64,000 nt of DNA from CAZFLM01 sp964519955 (GTDB lineage: Bacteria > Armatimonadota > Chthonomonadetes > Chthonomonadales > CAJBBX01): the NCBI GenBank assembly GCA_964519955.1, contig CAZFLM010000025.1:1-64000 (forward strand). Direction: 5' to 3'. This document shows, in pieces, positions 48,258-56,859 of this stretch. Every line of letters begins with the position of its first letter. Positions within the stretch are counted from its first letter, which is position 1. The notes below the pieces were generated by a model. That model saw only the letters and a program-made list of their open reading frames with translations. It was not told the DNA's origin and made no database searches. Both the position numbers and the translations under genes were made by a program.

Positions 48258-51200
48258 CGGCGGGCCAACTCCTTCAGCCAGCGGGCGCGGTCCTTGGTCG
48301 GGCAGACCACGATGAGGTCGTTCGCGGGACACCGGACCGACCAGGCATCCTTCGTGCGGCTCAGCGGCGCGGGCGCCACGACGACTGCCTGCCCGTCGCG
48401 CCACTCCACGATCCACGCTCCGAGGTCCCTCGCCTCGCTGCGCCAGGTGAAGGCGCCTCCATCCGTCAGTGCAACCGCCAGAGCACTCGATCGGCGGATC
48501 GGGCGATCATCCAGCGCGACCGCCATCCACGGGCTCTGCGCGGCGATGCTCGTGCCGCCGATGGCCGAGAGCGACTTGCCGCCGGTCGCCGCGACGGGCT
48601 CGGCCTGCGCGGTGACCAACGCGGCGCACGGCCAGCCCTGCTCGGTGCCCCACGCCAGCTCGCCCAGCGCCGAGGTCACCTTCACCGTCGCCGGGCCGGT
48701 CTGGGCAACCGTGCGCGGGTAGGCGGAGACGAGGTAACGATCCGGCGGGTTGGTGGCGGGCAGCGACGCGGGCGGCACCTGCGCCATCGTGGCGATCCAC
48801 TTGCAGCCCGCCGAGGTCACCGCGACGCCGGGCTTCACGCCCATGAGGGGCAGCAGCGTCAGGTAGAGGTTGTTGGCGGGCGAGCAGACGTAGCCCGGCT
48901 CCTTGCCGAACACGTCGTGCCCGGTCAGCGCCTCCCATGTCTGCGGCGAGTGCCAGATCGCCCCGGCGCCGACAGCCTTCCGGGTGAGCGGGATCGCGAG
49001 CGGGTTGTCCACCTTCTCGCCGCCGGTCAGTAGGGCCGACCGGTCCGGCGCCGCCGAGCCGTCCTCCTGGATCGCCACATCGCCCGAGAGGTAGATGCGC
49101 CACCCGGCGTTGGCGAGCTTGAGGAGCGCTTCGATCGCGGTGTTTGGCAGGGCTTGAGCGAACGGCAGCACTAGCGCGCGCGGATGGTCCGGTTTGGCGG
49201 CGTACTGCTCGATCTGGGACTGGTTTGCCACGTCGAACGACACGTTGGTCGCCAGCATGCACTCCAGCGCGTTCATCAGGCCGCCGTAGCCGATCAGCTC
49301 GGGCGCGCCCAGGCGCCAGCGGTCGGGCAGAACTACCGTGACGGGCTCGACGCGGCTGCCGTGGCCCACGCGGTCCGAGAAGAGGCGCAGGTTGCGGAGG
49401 AGCTTGCCGGCGGGCTTCAGGCGCATCGGGTTCTGCCAGGCCATGCCCCACGGGAAGATGTTGTCCGGATCGTCGCTCCAGCACCAGTTCTGGATCTTGG
49501 TGATGTCCAGGCCCCAGGCGGCGTGCGCCACGTACCAGAACAGCCGGCGCATCTCCCGGTCGGTGCGGGCGACGTGGTAGCCCGACGCGTCCTTCGTGAC
49601 GCCCCAGGCGTCGTGGGTCTTGACGCCGTACTCGCCCATGTTCACGGTCTTGCCCGCGGCGCGCATGTCGTTCCACTTGGCGGTGGCGAGCAGCTTCGTG
49701 ATGTCGTTGGGCTGCGCGTCGAAGTAGCCGTAGTTGGCCGCGTCCATGTCGCCGATCGTGAGGCGCACGTCGATGCCTCCGGTCGGGCGCTGGTAGTACT
49801 CGCTCGTGATCGGGTGGACCGTGTCCTCCGAGCGGATGGCGGCGCACAGCGCGTTCACCCAGCGCTTGACGAGGGCGGCCCTCAGGTCGGCGATGTCGCG
49901 GGCGTGCACGTCGAACGGGCTCCCTGGCGCGCCGTCCTGCACGGGGATCTGACCGATGGCGGCGGCCGGCACGTTCGGCGCCCAGGCCTTGCGCAGCGCC
50001 TCGTCGGTGCCGTATCGCGCGCGCAGCAGGTCGTTCCAGATGCGGCGGATGTCCGGCTCATCCTTCAGGTTCAGCACGAAGTCGCCGTTGAGGTAGTAGA
50101 GCAGGCCGGGCACCTTCTTGTAGCGCGCGGCGAACTGGCGGCACATTTCGGCCTGCTTCGCGAGCGTGGCGTCGTCGACGACCACGTCTTGCCCGATCAG
50201 GAGCCCGGCCATGTAGGGCAGGCCGAAGCGCTGCGAGATCTGGATCACGCCGTCGAACTGCCGCCACTGCGCCTCGGTGTACGTCCAGTCCGGCGGCGCG
50301 AACTGCAGGTTCTCGTACATGTGCAGGCCGGCGTCGCGCATGGCCTGGGCGTCGCGGTACCACGTCAGCGGGCTGCACGTGCGCGACCAGAACATGTTGC
50401 CGTAGGTGTCGGTGCCGAAGAGGGTGGCGCGAAGCGGGCCCGGCTTCGAGCCTTGCTGTGCCAGATCGAACCCGTTGTCGCGATAGGCGATAGGGCGGCC
50501 GGATGCCATGGCCTTCTCGTCGTAGACGCAGAAACCGCTCTCGATCCGGTCGAGCAACTCGCCACTGCCCACAGCCTCGGCGCGCAGGATGACGAAGTCC
50601 GGCGCCGTGTCCGACGCGCGCCACGCGATCTTCACGGTCTGCCGGTCGTTCGCGCCGAGGCGCAGCGTGCGCTGCTCGCGGCGCAGCACCTGTTCGTTGG
50701 CCCCGCTCGTTGGGGCCGAGAGGACCACCCGCAGCGTGACGGACCGCGGCTCACGCGACACGTTCGTCGCTTCGACGGTGACCTCGGCTGTCTCGCCACG
50801 CTTGTAGGTGGCGTAGGGCGTGGAGAGCCGCTCCAGCGACACCCCCGACCGGAGCAGGTGCAGGGTGCGGCGCAGGAGCGCCTGCCCGGCTGCGCCCGCG
50901 AACACGTCGCGGTTCGTCACGCCGAAGATGGCCCAGCGCCCGCCCGTGAATGGCCCTGCGAAGTTCGTGACGAGTGCGCCCGCGACGCCCGATACCCGTC
51001 CGTGCTCGTCGCGCGCCTCCAGCAGCGGCGTCCAGCGTGCGTTCTGCCGAAGCTGCGCGGTCGCCTCGAAGCCGCGTATGGTAGCCCCCGCCCCTTGCGG
51101 CAGGGGGTTGGGGGAGGGGTGGCTTCCGGCCCACGCCAGGCGCGCGCCCGTCAGCGGCTGGTCCGGGCTGAAGATGGTGAGCTGCGTCGGCGCCACCCTC

Positions 51201-52603
51201 AGCGCGTCGCCAGGCTCACCGTAGTGCGCGTTGATCCGCTCCTCGTGGGGCAGCGGCGCGCAGGTGACCTCGTCGACCCAGGCCGTGCCGCTCGCCAGGT
51301 AGAGCCCGGCGTGGAACTGGACCTTAGTGGCGCCCGCGGCCACCTGGAACGAGTACTCGTGGTGCGCCCAGTCGGTGGTGCCGGTGACGTGGGCGTAGTC
51401 GGCGAAGGCGACGAGCTGGTCGTCGGCGCCGTACTGGTAGACCGCCAGGAACGCGAAGCCCGAGCCGCGCACGTCCTTGGTCCGGATCTGCGCGCCGACC
51501 AGGTACGACTTGCCCTGCTCGACGGGCAGCGTGAGGCCCCAGCGGCCGCCGGACTCCACCGAGTCGGCGACGACCTTGCCGCACTTGCTGCCCGAGTAGG
51601 GGCTCTCTTCAACCACCGTGCACCTGGGCGACGAGGTCGGCTCCCAGCCCTTGGTGCCTTCCTCGAAGCCGCCGTTGGGCGCGAGGGAGCGCTTGGCGTC
51701 GCGCGCCAGGGCGGTCTGCTCCGCCATGTACCGCGTGTAGGGCTTCCACTTCGCTCCGTCGGGCACGCGCAGGTCGTCGAACGCGTAGCCGCCCGTACAC
51801 AGCAGGTGCCCGCCCTGGAGCAGGAACCCGAGCAGGGCCTGGCGAGCGGGGAGCGGAAAAGAAGCGCCGGTCGGGACGATGAGTAGGTCGACCGCTTCCG
51901 TATTGAGCTTGGTGGAGTCGGCGAGCGCCTTGGCGTCGAGGGACGTGACCGGGATGCCTTCCGCCTTCAGCGCCTGGCGGAACGTGGCGGACGGCGTGCG
52001 GTACCCCGTGACCGGGAACGAGGGGTCATCGAAGATCGCGGCGCGGAACGGTCGGGCGTGTGCCGATCCACTGGAGGGCTCGGACCACGGATCCGGCGCC
52101 GCGCCCTGCACCAGGTTGATGTCGTCGAACCAGGCCGTGCCCGACGAGTTGTGCATGCCGAGGTGGACGGCCACGTACTCGACACCCGCGGCAACCTGCA
52201 GCGTGGCGTTGACGGGCGTCCAGTCGTTGGTGCCCGAGAGCTGCAGGTAGTCGCGGAACGCGGCGAGACGGCCGGCGGTGTCGTACTGGTAGACGGCTAC
52301 GAACGCGAAGCCGCCGTTCAGCCTGGGCGCGACGCCGCTGGTCTTGACCCAGCCCGAGAGCGAGAGCGTCTGCCCCCCGGTTACGCCATAGACGAGCTGA
52401 TCCGATACGACGCCCAGCGATGTCTCGATCTTGAGCGAGCGCTGCCCCGAGTGGCGAACGGACCCATCGAGCGAGGCGCCTTCGGCCATGGTCCAGCCGG
52501 CGGGCGACTCGAAGCCGCCGTTGCGCAGCAGAGATGCCGGGGTGGCCAACGTGGGCTGGAGAGAGAGCAGCAGGATGAGGCAGGTCCAGAGTGGCGCTCG
52601 CAT
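48254..52603 (-). CDS. Very large secreted GH42/GH2-like glycoside hydrolase with two binding modules
   Basis: A 1449-residue exported protein with a signal peptide (APLWTCLILLLSLQPTLATPA). Two jelly-roll carbohydrate-binding modules share the NGGFE(S/E)...GW opening, at about 30-160 (NGGFESPAGWTMAEG) and about 315-455 (NGGFEEGTKGWEP), separated by a ThuA-like or DUF4960-like segment. Ig-like strands lead to a TIM barrel (about 750-1130) with QFAPPDWTYTEAQW, YYLNGDFVLNLKDEPD and the probable nucleophile region TVNMGEYGVKTHDAWG. A beta-galactosidase-type trimerisation-like domain and beta sheets follow. About twelve residues (SPNPLPQGAGA) come from an inserted hairpin repeat. Galactosidase-type activity is likely but unproven. 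Confidence 0.8.
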   Translation of the reverse strand: MRAPLWTCLILLLSLQPTLATPASLLRNGGFESPAGWTMAEGASLDGSVRHSGQRSLKIETSLGVVSDQLVYGVTGGQTLSLSGWVKTSGVAPRLNGGFAFVAVYQYDTAGRLAAFRDYLQLSGTNDWTPVNATLQVAAGVEYVAVHLGMHNSSGTAWFDDINLVQGAAPDPWSEPSSGSAHARPFRAAIFDDPSFPVTGYRTPSATFRQALKAEGIPVTSLDAKALADSTKLNTEAVDLLIVPTGASFPLPARQALLGFLLQGGHLLCTGGYAFDDLRVPDGAKWKPYTRYMAEQTALARDAKRSLAPNGGFEEGTKGWEPTSSPRCTVVEESPYSGSKCGKVVADSVESGGRWGLTLPVEQGKSYLVGAQIRTKDVRGSGFAFLAVYQYGADDQLVAFADYAHVTGTTDWAHHEYSFQVAAGATKVQFHAGLYLASGTAWVDEVTCAPLPHEERINAHYGEPGDALRVAPTQLTIFSPDQPLTGARLAWAGSHPSPNPLPQGAGATIRGFEATAQLRQNARWTPLLEARDEHGRVSGVAGALVTNFAGPFTGGRWAIFGVTNRDVFAGAAGQALLRRTLHLLRSGVSLERLSTPYATYKRGETAEVTVEATNVSREPRSVTLRVVLSAPTSGANEQVLRREQRTLRLGANDRQTVKIAWRASDTAPDFVILRAEAVGSGELLDRIESGFCVYDEKAMASGRPIAYRDNGFDLAQQGSKPGPLRATLFGTDTYGNMFWSRTCSPLTWYRDAQAMRDAGLHMYENLQFAPPDWTYTEAQWRQFDGVIQISQRFGLPYMAGLLIGQDVVVDDATLAKQAEMCRQFAARYKKVPGLLYYLNGDFVLNLKDEPDIRRIWNDLLRARYGTDEALRKAWAPNVPAAAIGQIPVQDGAPGSPFDVHARDIADLRAALVKRWVNALCAAIRSEDTVHPITSEYYQRPTGGIDVRLTIGDMDAANYGYFDAQPNDITKLLATAKWNDMRAAGKTVNMGEYGVKTHDAWGVTKDASGYHVARTDREMRRLFWYVAHAAWGLDITKIQNWCWSDDPDNIFPWGMAWQNPMRLKPAGKLLRNLRLFSDRVGHGSRVEPVTVVLPDRWRLGAPELIGYGGLMNALECMLATNVSFDVANQSQIEQYAAKPDHPRALVLPFAQALPNTAIEALLKLANAGWRIYLSGDVAIQEDGSAAPDRSALLTGGEKVDNPLAIPLTRKAVGAGAIWHSPQTWEALTGHDVFGKEPGYVCSPANNLYLTLLPLMGVKPGVAVTSAGCKWIATMAQVPPASLPATNPPDRYLVSAYPRTVAQTGPATVKVTSALGELAWGTEQGWPCAALVTAQAEPVAATGGKSLSAIGGTSIAAQSPWMAVALDDRPIRRSSALAVALTDGGAFTWRSEARDLGAWIVEWRDGQAVVVAPAPLSRTKDAWSVRCPANDLIVVCPTKDRARWLKELARR
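51085..51120 (-). repeat. Hairpin repeat inserted in frame in the large glycosidase gene
   Basis: CCCCCGCCCCTTGCGGCAGG followed by GGGTTGGGGGAGGGG on the plus strand; CCCCC/GGGGG arms around a TTGC centre. It belongs to the same class as 25659-25693. Translated on the minus strand it gives SPNPLPQGAG, in a loop between two beta domains. Confidence 0.65.
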
Positions 52604-52653
52604 GGCGATCCTTCCCGCGCGGCGTTTGGCGGCGTCGCGCACCGGCCTAGTGT

Positions 52654-52680
52654 GCGCCGCGGCGGGGCGGCAATCCTGCG
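52654..52680 (-). promoter_or_regulatory. Upstream element CAGGA-N15-GGCGCA (large glycosidase gene)
   Basis: Minus strand: CAGGA, 15 nt, GGCGCA, 50 nt before the ATG; one mismatch in the second box. Confidence 0.5.
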
Positions 52681-52704
52681 CGCGCGGCCGGCACACACGC
52701 CAAA

Positions 52705-52731
52705 GCCGGCAGGGGACACGCCCCCGCCGGC
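52705..52731. terminator. Possible terminator hairpin downstream of the cold-shock gene
   Basis: GCCGGC-A-GGGG and CCCC-C-GCCGGC pair around a 5-nt loop. It is 210 nt past the cold-shock stop and has no T tract, so weak. The rest of 52604-52942 contains no gene that I can support. Confidence 0.3.
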
Positions 52732-52942
52732 CTGATGTTGCTTCGATATTGGGTTGTTCACCGCAGTGCTCGGGTGTGAGGGTGGAGAACGACTGGCGAG
52801 CGCCGACAGCAGTGCCGGAGGGGTCGCAGTCTGGTCTCAGCCGGGTATGGGCTGGTTCCGCGAACGGCACAAGAGACGTGCCGGGCGGTTGTCCTCACAT
52901 CAACCGAGCTGGCGGCGTTACCGCGGTGCTTGGTTGCGCTGC

Positions 52943-53152
52943 CTAGCGGATAACCATTACGTTAGCCGCGCGAAGGCCCTTGCCCTTGGGGTCGTTCTCG
53001 ACGTCGAACTCGACGACCTGGCCCTCATGCAGCTCGCGATAACCAGACGCCTGGATCGCGCTGAAGTGCACGAAGACATCCTCGCCGCTCTCAGGTGCGA
53101 TGAACCCAAAGCCCTTCGCAGCGTTGAACCACTTAACCGTTCCGGTAGCCAT
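52943..53152 (-). CDS. Cold-shock protein (CspA family)
   Basis: A 69-residue OB-fold RNA/DNA chaperone. RNP1 (KGFGFI, 13-18) and RNP2 (VFVHF, 26-30) are intact, and the opening [15 protein letters not shown] is canonical. It melts mRNA secondary structure, which matters in such a G+C-rich genome. A good promoter lies about 150 nt upstream, leaving a long 5' leader like those that control cspA translation in other bacteria, with a stem-loop at its very start. Confidence 0.97.
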   Translation of the reverse strand: MATGTVKWFNAAKGFGFIAPESGEDVFVHFSAIQASGYRELHEGQVVEFDVENDPKGKGLRAANVMVIR

Positions 53153-53286
53153 CCTTCTAAACTTCTCCGATCATTCTTGGGACTGTGCGCGGTGCGGGGG
53201 GGAGATTAGCGATCAGAAGAGCAACCTACCCGTGGCTACGGAGGAGCAATCAGAATGGCCGCGGCTCTCACATGCACCATACACGA

Positions 53287-53335
53287 CCCCACTGTGGGGT
53301 ATGCCGCATTATACCACGATCCTCGACGTTGTCCA
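53287..53335 (-). promoter_or_regulatory. Cold-shock gene promoter with 5'-terminal stem-loop
   Basis: Minus strand TGGACA (53330-53335), 16-nt spacer, consensus TATAAT (53308-53313). The predicted start near 53301 is followed at once by CCCCAC-A-GTGGGG (53287-53299), a perfect 6-bp hairpin at the 5' end of a leader of about 150 nt. Confidence 0.6.
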
Positions 53336-53389
53336 GTACCTGTCTCAACGAATTGCTGGCGCGGCCCCTCAGTCGGGTACCTTGATCCC

Positions 53390-55231
53390 ATGGCTTTCCT
53401 CATGAGTTGTCGGGCGCTGAGCCGGTCGTTCGGCGGGCGCCCCTTGTTCAGCGGCATCACCCTCGGCATCGAGGAGGGTGAGCGGATCGGGCTGATCGGG
53501 CCGAATGGCGCCGGCAAGTCGACGCTCCTCCGCATCATCGCCGGTTTTGACGAAGCGGATAGCGGCGAGGTGTCGGCCCGGCGCAACCTCCGAGCCGCCT
53601 ACGTGGCGCAAACCGACGCATTCCAGCCCGAAGCGACGGCGCTGTCTGTGCTGCTTGACGCTCAGGGCGACATGCCGCTCGACGAGCACGAGCGGGACGA
53701 TCGCGCGCGCCTCATGCTCGCCCGACTCGGCGCGGCGGAGCCCGGCCAGCGGGCCGACGAGATGTCGGGCGGGTGGCGCAAGCGCCTCGCGATCGCCCGC
53801 GAGCTGATCCGCGAGCCCGACCTGCTGCTCCTGGACGAACCAACGAACCACCTCGACCTGGAGGGGATTCTGTGGCTCGAAGGCCTGCTGCGGTCGGCGT
53901 CGTGCGGCGTGGTCTTCGTCAGCCACGACCGCCGATTCCTGGAGGGCGTCGCTACGCGGATCGTCGAGCTGAACCGCGCCTACCCCGAGGGCTTCCTGAG
54001 TGTGAAGGGGACCTATAGCCGCTTTCTGGAGGAGCGGGAGCTGCTGCTGCAGGGGCAGGCGCACACGGAGGTCGCGCTCGGCACGCGCGTGCGCCGCGAG
54101 ATCGAGTGGCTGCGGCGCGGGGCCCAGGCCAGGACTACCAAGGCGCAGGCGCGGATCGACCAGGCCGGCCGCATGATCGGCGAGCTGGAGGACCTGAAGG
54201 AGCGCAATAACCAGGATCGTACCGCAGCCATCGACTTCGTGGCGACCGGGCGGAAGACACGCGAGCTGATCCGCGTGCGCGACCTGGCCAAGTCCGTCGA
54301 GGGCCGGCCGCTCTTCGGCGGCGTCGATCTCGTGCTGTCGCCGGGCTCGACCCTGGGTGTGGTGGGGCCGAACGGGAGCGGGAAGTCCACGCTTCTGCGC
54401 GTCCTCGTCGCCGGGCTGGAGCCGGACCGAGGCGATGTGACGCACGCGCACGATCTGCGGGTCGCGTACTTCGATCAGGTGCGAGACGCGCTGGACCCGG
54501 CCGTCTCGCTGCGGGATGCACTCTCGCCGGGAGGCGACAACGTGGTGTACCGGGGCCGCTCGATGCACGTGGCCGCGTGGGCACGCCGGTTCCTGTTCGA
54601 CGCGGGCCAGTTGGAGCGCCCCGTGGGAACGCTGTCCGGCGGCGAGTTGGCCCGTGTGCTGATCGCGCGGCTCATGCTGCAGCCCGCCGACGTGCTGGTG
54701 CTCGACGAGCCGACCAACGACCTCGACATCCCCACGCTGGAGGTGTTGGAGGATACGCTGCAGGACTTCCCCGGCGCGCTGGTGCTGGTCACGCACGACC
54801 GGTACCTGCTGGACAGCGTTTGCGACCGGCTGCTGGCGCTGGACGGGCAGGGCGGCGCGTCGTTCGTTGCCGGGTGCGAGCAGTGGGAGCGGCTGGTGGC
54901 CGAGCGATCCGGCGGGCGGGCGCCCGACGCAGGCCAGACACCCGGGCCTACCGCGCCCGTGGTCCGGGCAAAGCCGGTGCGGCTCTCCACCGCCGAGAAG
55001 CGCGAGTTGAGTACCATCGAAGCGGACATCCTGGCGGCAGAGGACGAGGTTGCGGAGATCGAGCGCCTGCTGGCTGACCCGGCGGTGGGCTCGGACGCGG
55101 CCCGCCTGCGCGAGTGCTGGGAGGCGCATCCCCGCGCGAAGGCGCGCGTCGAGGCGCTGTACGCCCGGTGGCAGGAGCTGGAGCAGAAGCAGCAAGAGGC
55201 CGCGCGCGGGCTGAGGCCGGCGGACGGCTAG
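53390..55231 (+). CDS. uup: ABC-F family ATPase (Uup-like)
   Basis: A 613-residue soluble protein with two ABC domains: Walker A GPNGAGKST (37-45) with signature MSGGWRKRLAIARE and Walker B LLLLDEPTNHLD; second Walker A GPNGSGKST with LSGGELARVLIARLM and VLVLDEPTNDLD. A charged linker joins them and a C-terminal coiled coil (KRELSTIEADILAAEDEVAEIERLL, about 550-600) matches Uup rather than EttA. ABC-F proteins act on ribosomes or, for Uup, on DNA intermediates. The ATG at 53390 begins the fold; the upstream frame has no start signal. Confidence 0.9.
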   Translation: MAFLMSCRALSRSFGGRPLFSGITLGIEEGERIGLIGPNGAGKSTLLRIIAGFDEADSGEVSARRNLRAAYVAQTDAFQPEATALSVLLDAQGDMPLDEHERDDRARLMLARLGAAEPGQRADEMSGGWRKRLAIARELIREPDLLLLDEPTNHLDLEGILWLEGLLRSASCGVVFVSHDRRFLEGVATRIVELNRAYPEGFLSVKGTYSRFLEERELLLQGQAHTEVALGTRVRREIEWLRRGAQARTTKAQARIDQAGRMIGELEDLKERNNQDRTAAIDFVATGRKTRELIRVRDLAKSVEGRPLFGGVDLVLSPGSTLGVVGPNGSGKSTLLRVLVAGLEPDRGDVTHAHDLRVAYFDQVRDALDPAVSLRDALSPGGDNVVYRGRSMHVAAWARRFLFDAGQLERPVGTLSGGELARVLIARLMLQPADVLVLDEPTNDLDIPTLEVLEDTLQDFPGALVLVTHDRYLLDSVCDRLLALDGQGGASFVAGCEQWERLVAERSGGRAPDAGQTPGPTAPVVRAKPVRLSTAEKRELSTIEADILAAEDEVAEIERLLADPAVGSDAARLRECWEAHPRAKARVEALYARWQELEQKQQEAARGLRPADG

Positions 55232-55261
55232 ACCAGGGTGTGAGTGGCGAAGGAGCTTCCC

Positions 55262-55774
55262 ATGACGGAGACCAAGCTGAGATGTGCTGCCCACAATGAG
55301 GAGACGCTGCTGCGGTGCGGGCGCTGCGAGGCGCCGATCTGCCCGCGCTGCACGGTGATGGGGCCGGCCGGCGCGCGCTGCCGTGAGTGCGCCAGGCACC
55401 GGACGCCGCTCAACCACATCCTGACTCGGCAGCAACTGGCGGCGGGCTCGGGGGCCGCACTGGCCCTTTCGACGACAGGTTGGTGCCTGCTGTCGTGGGC
55501 GCTCGACGTCGGGGCGTTCGGCCTCTTCTGGCTCGGCATTCTGCTGGGCGGCGCCGTCGGGCATGCGGCGTTCCTGGCTGCCGGCCGCAAGCGTGGGCGC
55601 CTTCTCGAGATCGCTGCTGCCTCGGCGTCCATCGCCGGCCTGGTGCTGGGCCTGTGGCTCGGAAGCGTGCTGCACGCGCAAGGCTCGATCGAACTGACGG
55701 ACAACGCCGTGGCGCTCGTCATCGGTGGCGCGACGTGCCTCTTCGCGGCGGTCAGCCGCATCCGGTTCCTCTAG
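55262..55774 (+). CDS. Small zinc-finger membrane protein (B-box-like)
   Basis: A 170-residue protein. The N-terminal 45 residues hold a B-box/rhomboid-type zinc finger pattern: C-x2-H, C-x2-C, C-x2-C and C-x2-C in CAAHNEETLLRCGRCEAPIC...CTVMGPAGARCRECA. Four hydrophobic helices follow (about 60-80, 83-105, 113-135 and 148-165). Such finger-plus-helices proteins often accompany rhomboid proteases or act as membrane adaptors. The ATG at 55262 has AAGGAG seven bases upstream. Function unknown. Confidence 0.75.
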   Translation: MTETKLRCAAHNEETLLRCGRCEAPICPRCTVMGPAGARCRECARHRTPLNHILTRQQLAAGSGAALALSTTGWCLLSWALDVGAFGLFWLGILLGGAVGHAAFLAAGRKRGRLLEIAAASASIAGLVLGLWLGSVLHAQGSIELTDNAVALVIGGATCLFAAVSRIRFL

Positions 55775-55897
55775 CGCGGCGACAGGGACGGCCTATTCCC
55801 GCAGAAATCCACGCCGGCACGGTGCAACTCGGCGCGCATGTGGAACGTACTATGGATACGGCGTCGTGCACGTCGTTCCAGTTCCGTCGAGAGACAC

Positions 55898-56314
55898 ATG
55901 GCGCGTCGAACCTACCAGCTCGCTTTCCTTCTGGCATTCGGTCTGTATGCGGCTCCCGCCACGGCGGGGTGCTCCGTCCGGCTGGCCCCGGCGCCGCGCT
56001 TCGAGCGGGGAGGCGCCGCCTGTCCGATCGCGCTGCGCGCCGACGGCTGGATGCCGGTGCTCCTGCCGGCCCTGCTCACGGCGCCACGCGGCTCCTCGCC
56101 GGACATCGGCTCGCAGGCCGACTCGCCTCGCGCATGGGTTCGCCCCCTTCCGCCGCTCGCCTGCGTCTTTCCGGAATCTGCCGCACCCTCTTCGCGCGCC
56201 TGCTTTGCCTACACCCCGCAGGCGCCTCGGGCTCCTCCTTCGTTCATCGCCGCGTTTCCCGGTGAGCCGGGTGCCGGTCCGCGCCACGCATGGCGCGCGG
56301 GCCAGTGGCGATGA
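55898..56314 (+). CDS. Possible small secreted protein
   Basis: A 138-residue frame beginning with a good signal peptide (YQLAFLLAFGLYAAPATAG). The mature part is Pro/Ala/Arg-rich with four cysteines and no recognisable fold. The ribosome site is poor (GAGAGA), and antisense frames are also open, so the signal peptide is the main argument that the gene is real. Confidence 0.4.
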   Translation: MARRTYQLAFLLAFGLYAAPATAGCSVRLAPAPRFERGGAACPIALRADGWMPVLLPALLTAPRGSSPDIGSQADSPRAWVRPLPPLACVFPESAAPSSRACFAYTPQAPRAPPSFIAAFPGEPGAGPRHAWRAGQWR

Positions 56315-56334
56315 TCTCGAAGAGGAGATGAGCG

Positions 56335-56637
56335 ATGAAGTGGACGTTCGTGGGAAACCGCCGGCGCGCCGACCTGACAGTCACCGAACCGGAGCGCCAG
56401 GCGGCAGATCCGATCTTCACGGTTCGGCTGCTGACAGACTCCGGCAAGCCCGACGGGGCCTTCCAGTCCGGCGCAGACATGGCCTATATGGGACCGAACG
56501 GATCGCTGGCCTGGGAGCAGATCCGCAGGTGGACTGGCGCCAGCCTGGCGGCAGCCCCGCGCAAGATCGCCGAGTACCTCCAGCCGCGCGCGCTCATCAG
56601 GCGTGCTCGCGGCAAGGTGAGCCGCAAGGGCAAGTAG
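56335..56637 (+). CDS. Small basic protein of unknown function
   Basis: A 100-residue protein with a beta-rich N-terminal half (MKWTFVGNRRRADLTVTEPE, IFTVRLLTDSGKPD) and a very basic tail (RALIRRARGKVSRKGK) that could bind nucleic acid. GAGGAG lies nine bases before the ATG. A long perfect hairpin follows 23 nt after the stop. No family recognised. Confidence 0.65.
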   Translation: MKWTFVGNRRRADLTVTEPERQAADPIFTVRLLTDSGKPDGAFQSGADMAYMGPNGSLAWEQIRRWTGASLAAAPRKIAEYLQPRALIRRARGKVSRKGK

Positions 56638-56660
56638 ATGCCCGAGCGCCCAGTTGGCCG

Positions 56661-56699
56661 AACGGGCCCTCCGGTGTGCGTTGCGCCGGAGGGCCCGTT
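56661..56699 (+). terminator. Perfect 14-bp hairpin terminator
   Basis: AACGGGCCCTCCGG and CCGGAGGGCCCGTT around an 11-nt loop, between the small basic protein and the six-gene propeller/ABC run. No T tract. It separates the two transcription units. Confidence 0.6.
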
Positions 56700-56859
56700 C
56701 GCGCGCCCGCTCGGGACGGTGGCTGGTCGCGTCTCCTATGGGGCCTTTTTGCGCGACGGGGAAGGACACCGGCGTCCGGGCGACGAACCGTTCGGCGAAG
56801 TGTCCACCTGCCCGTGGCACAGCTCCCCGGCCCGCCCTGGGCCGTTCCGAGGTAGCCCA

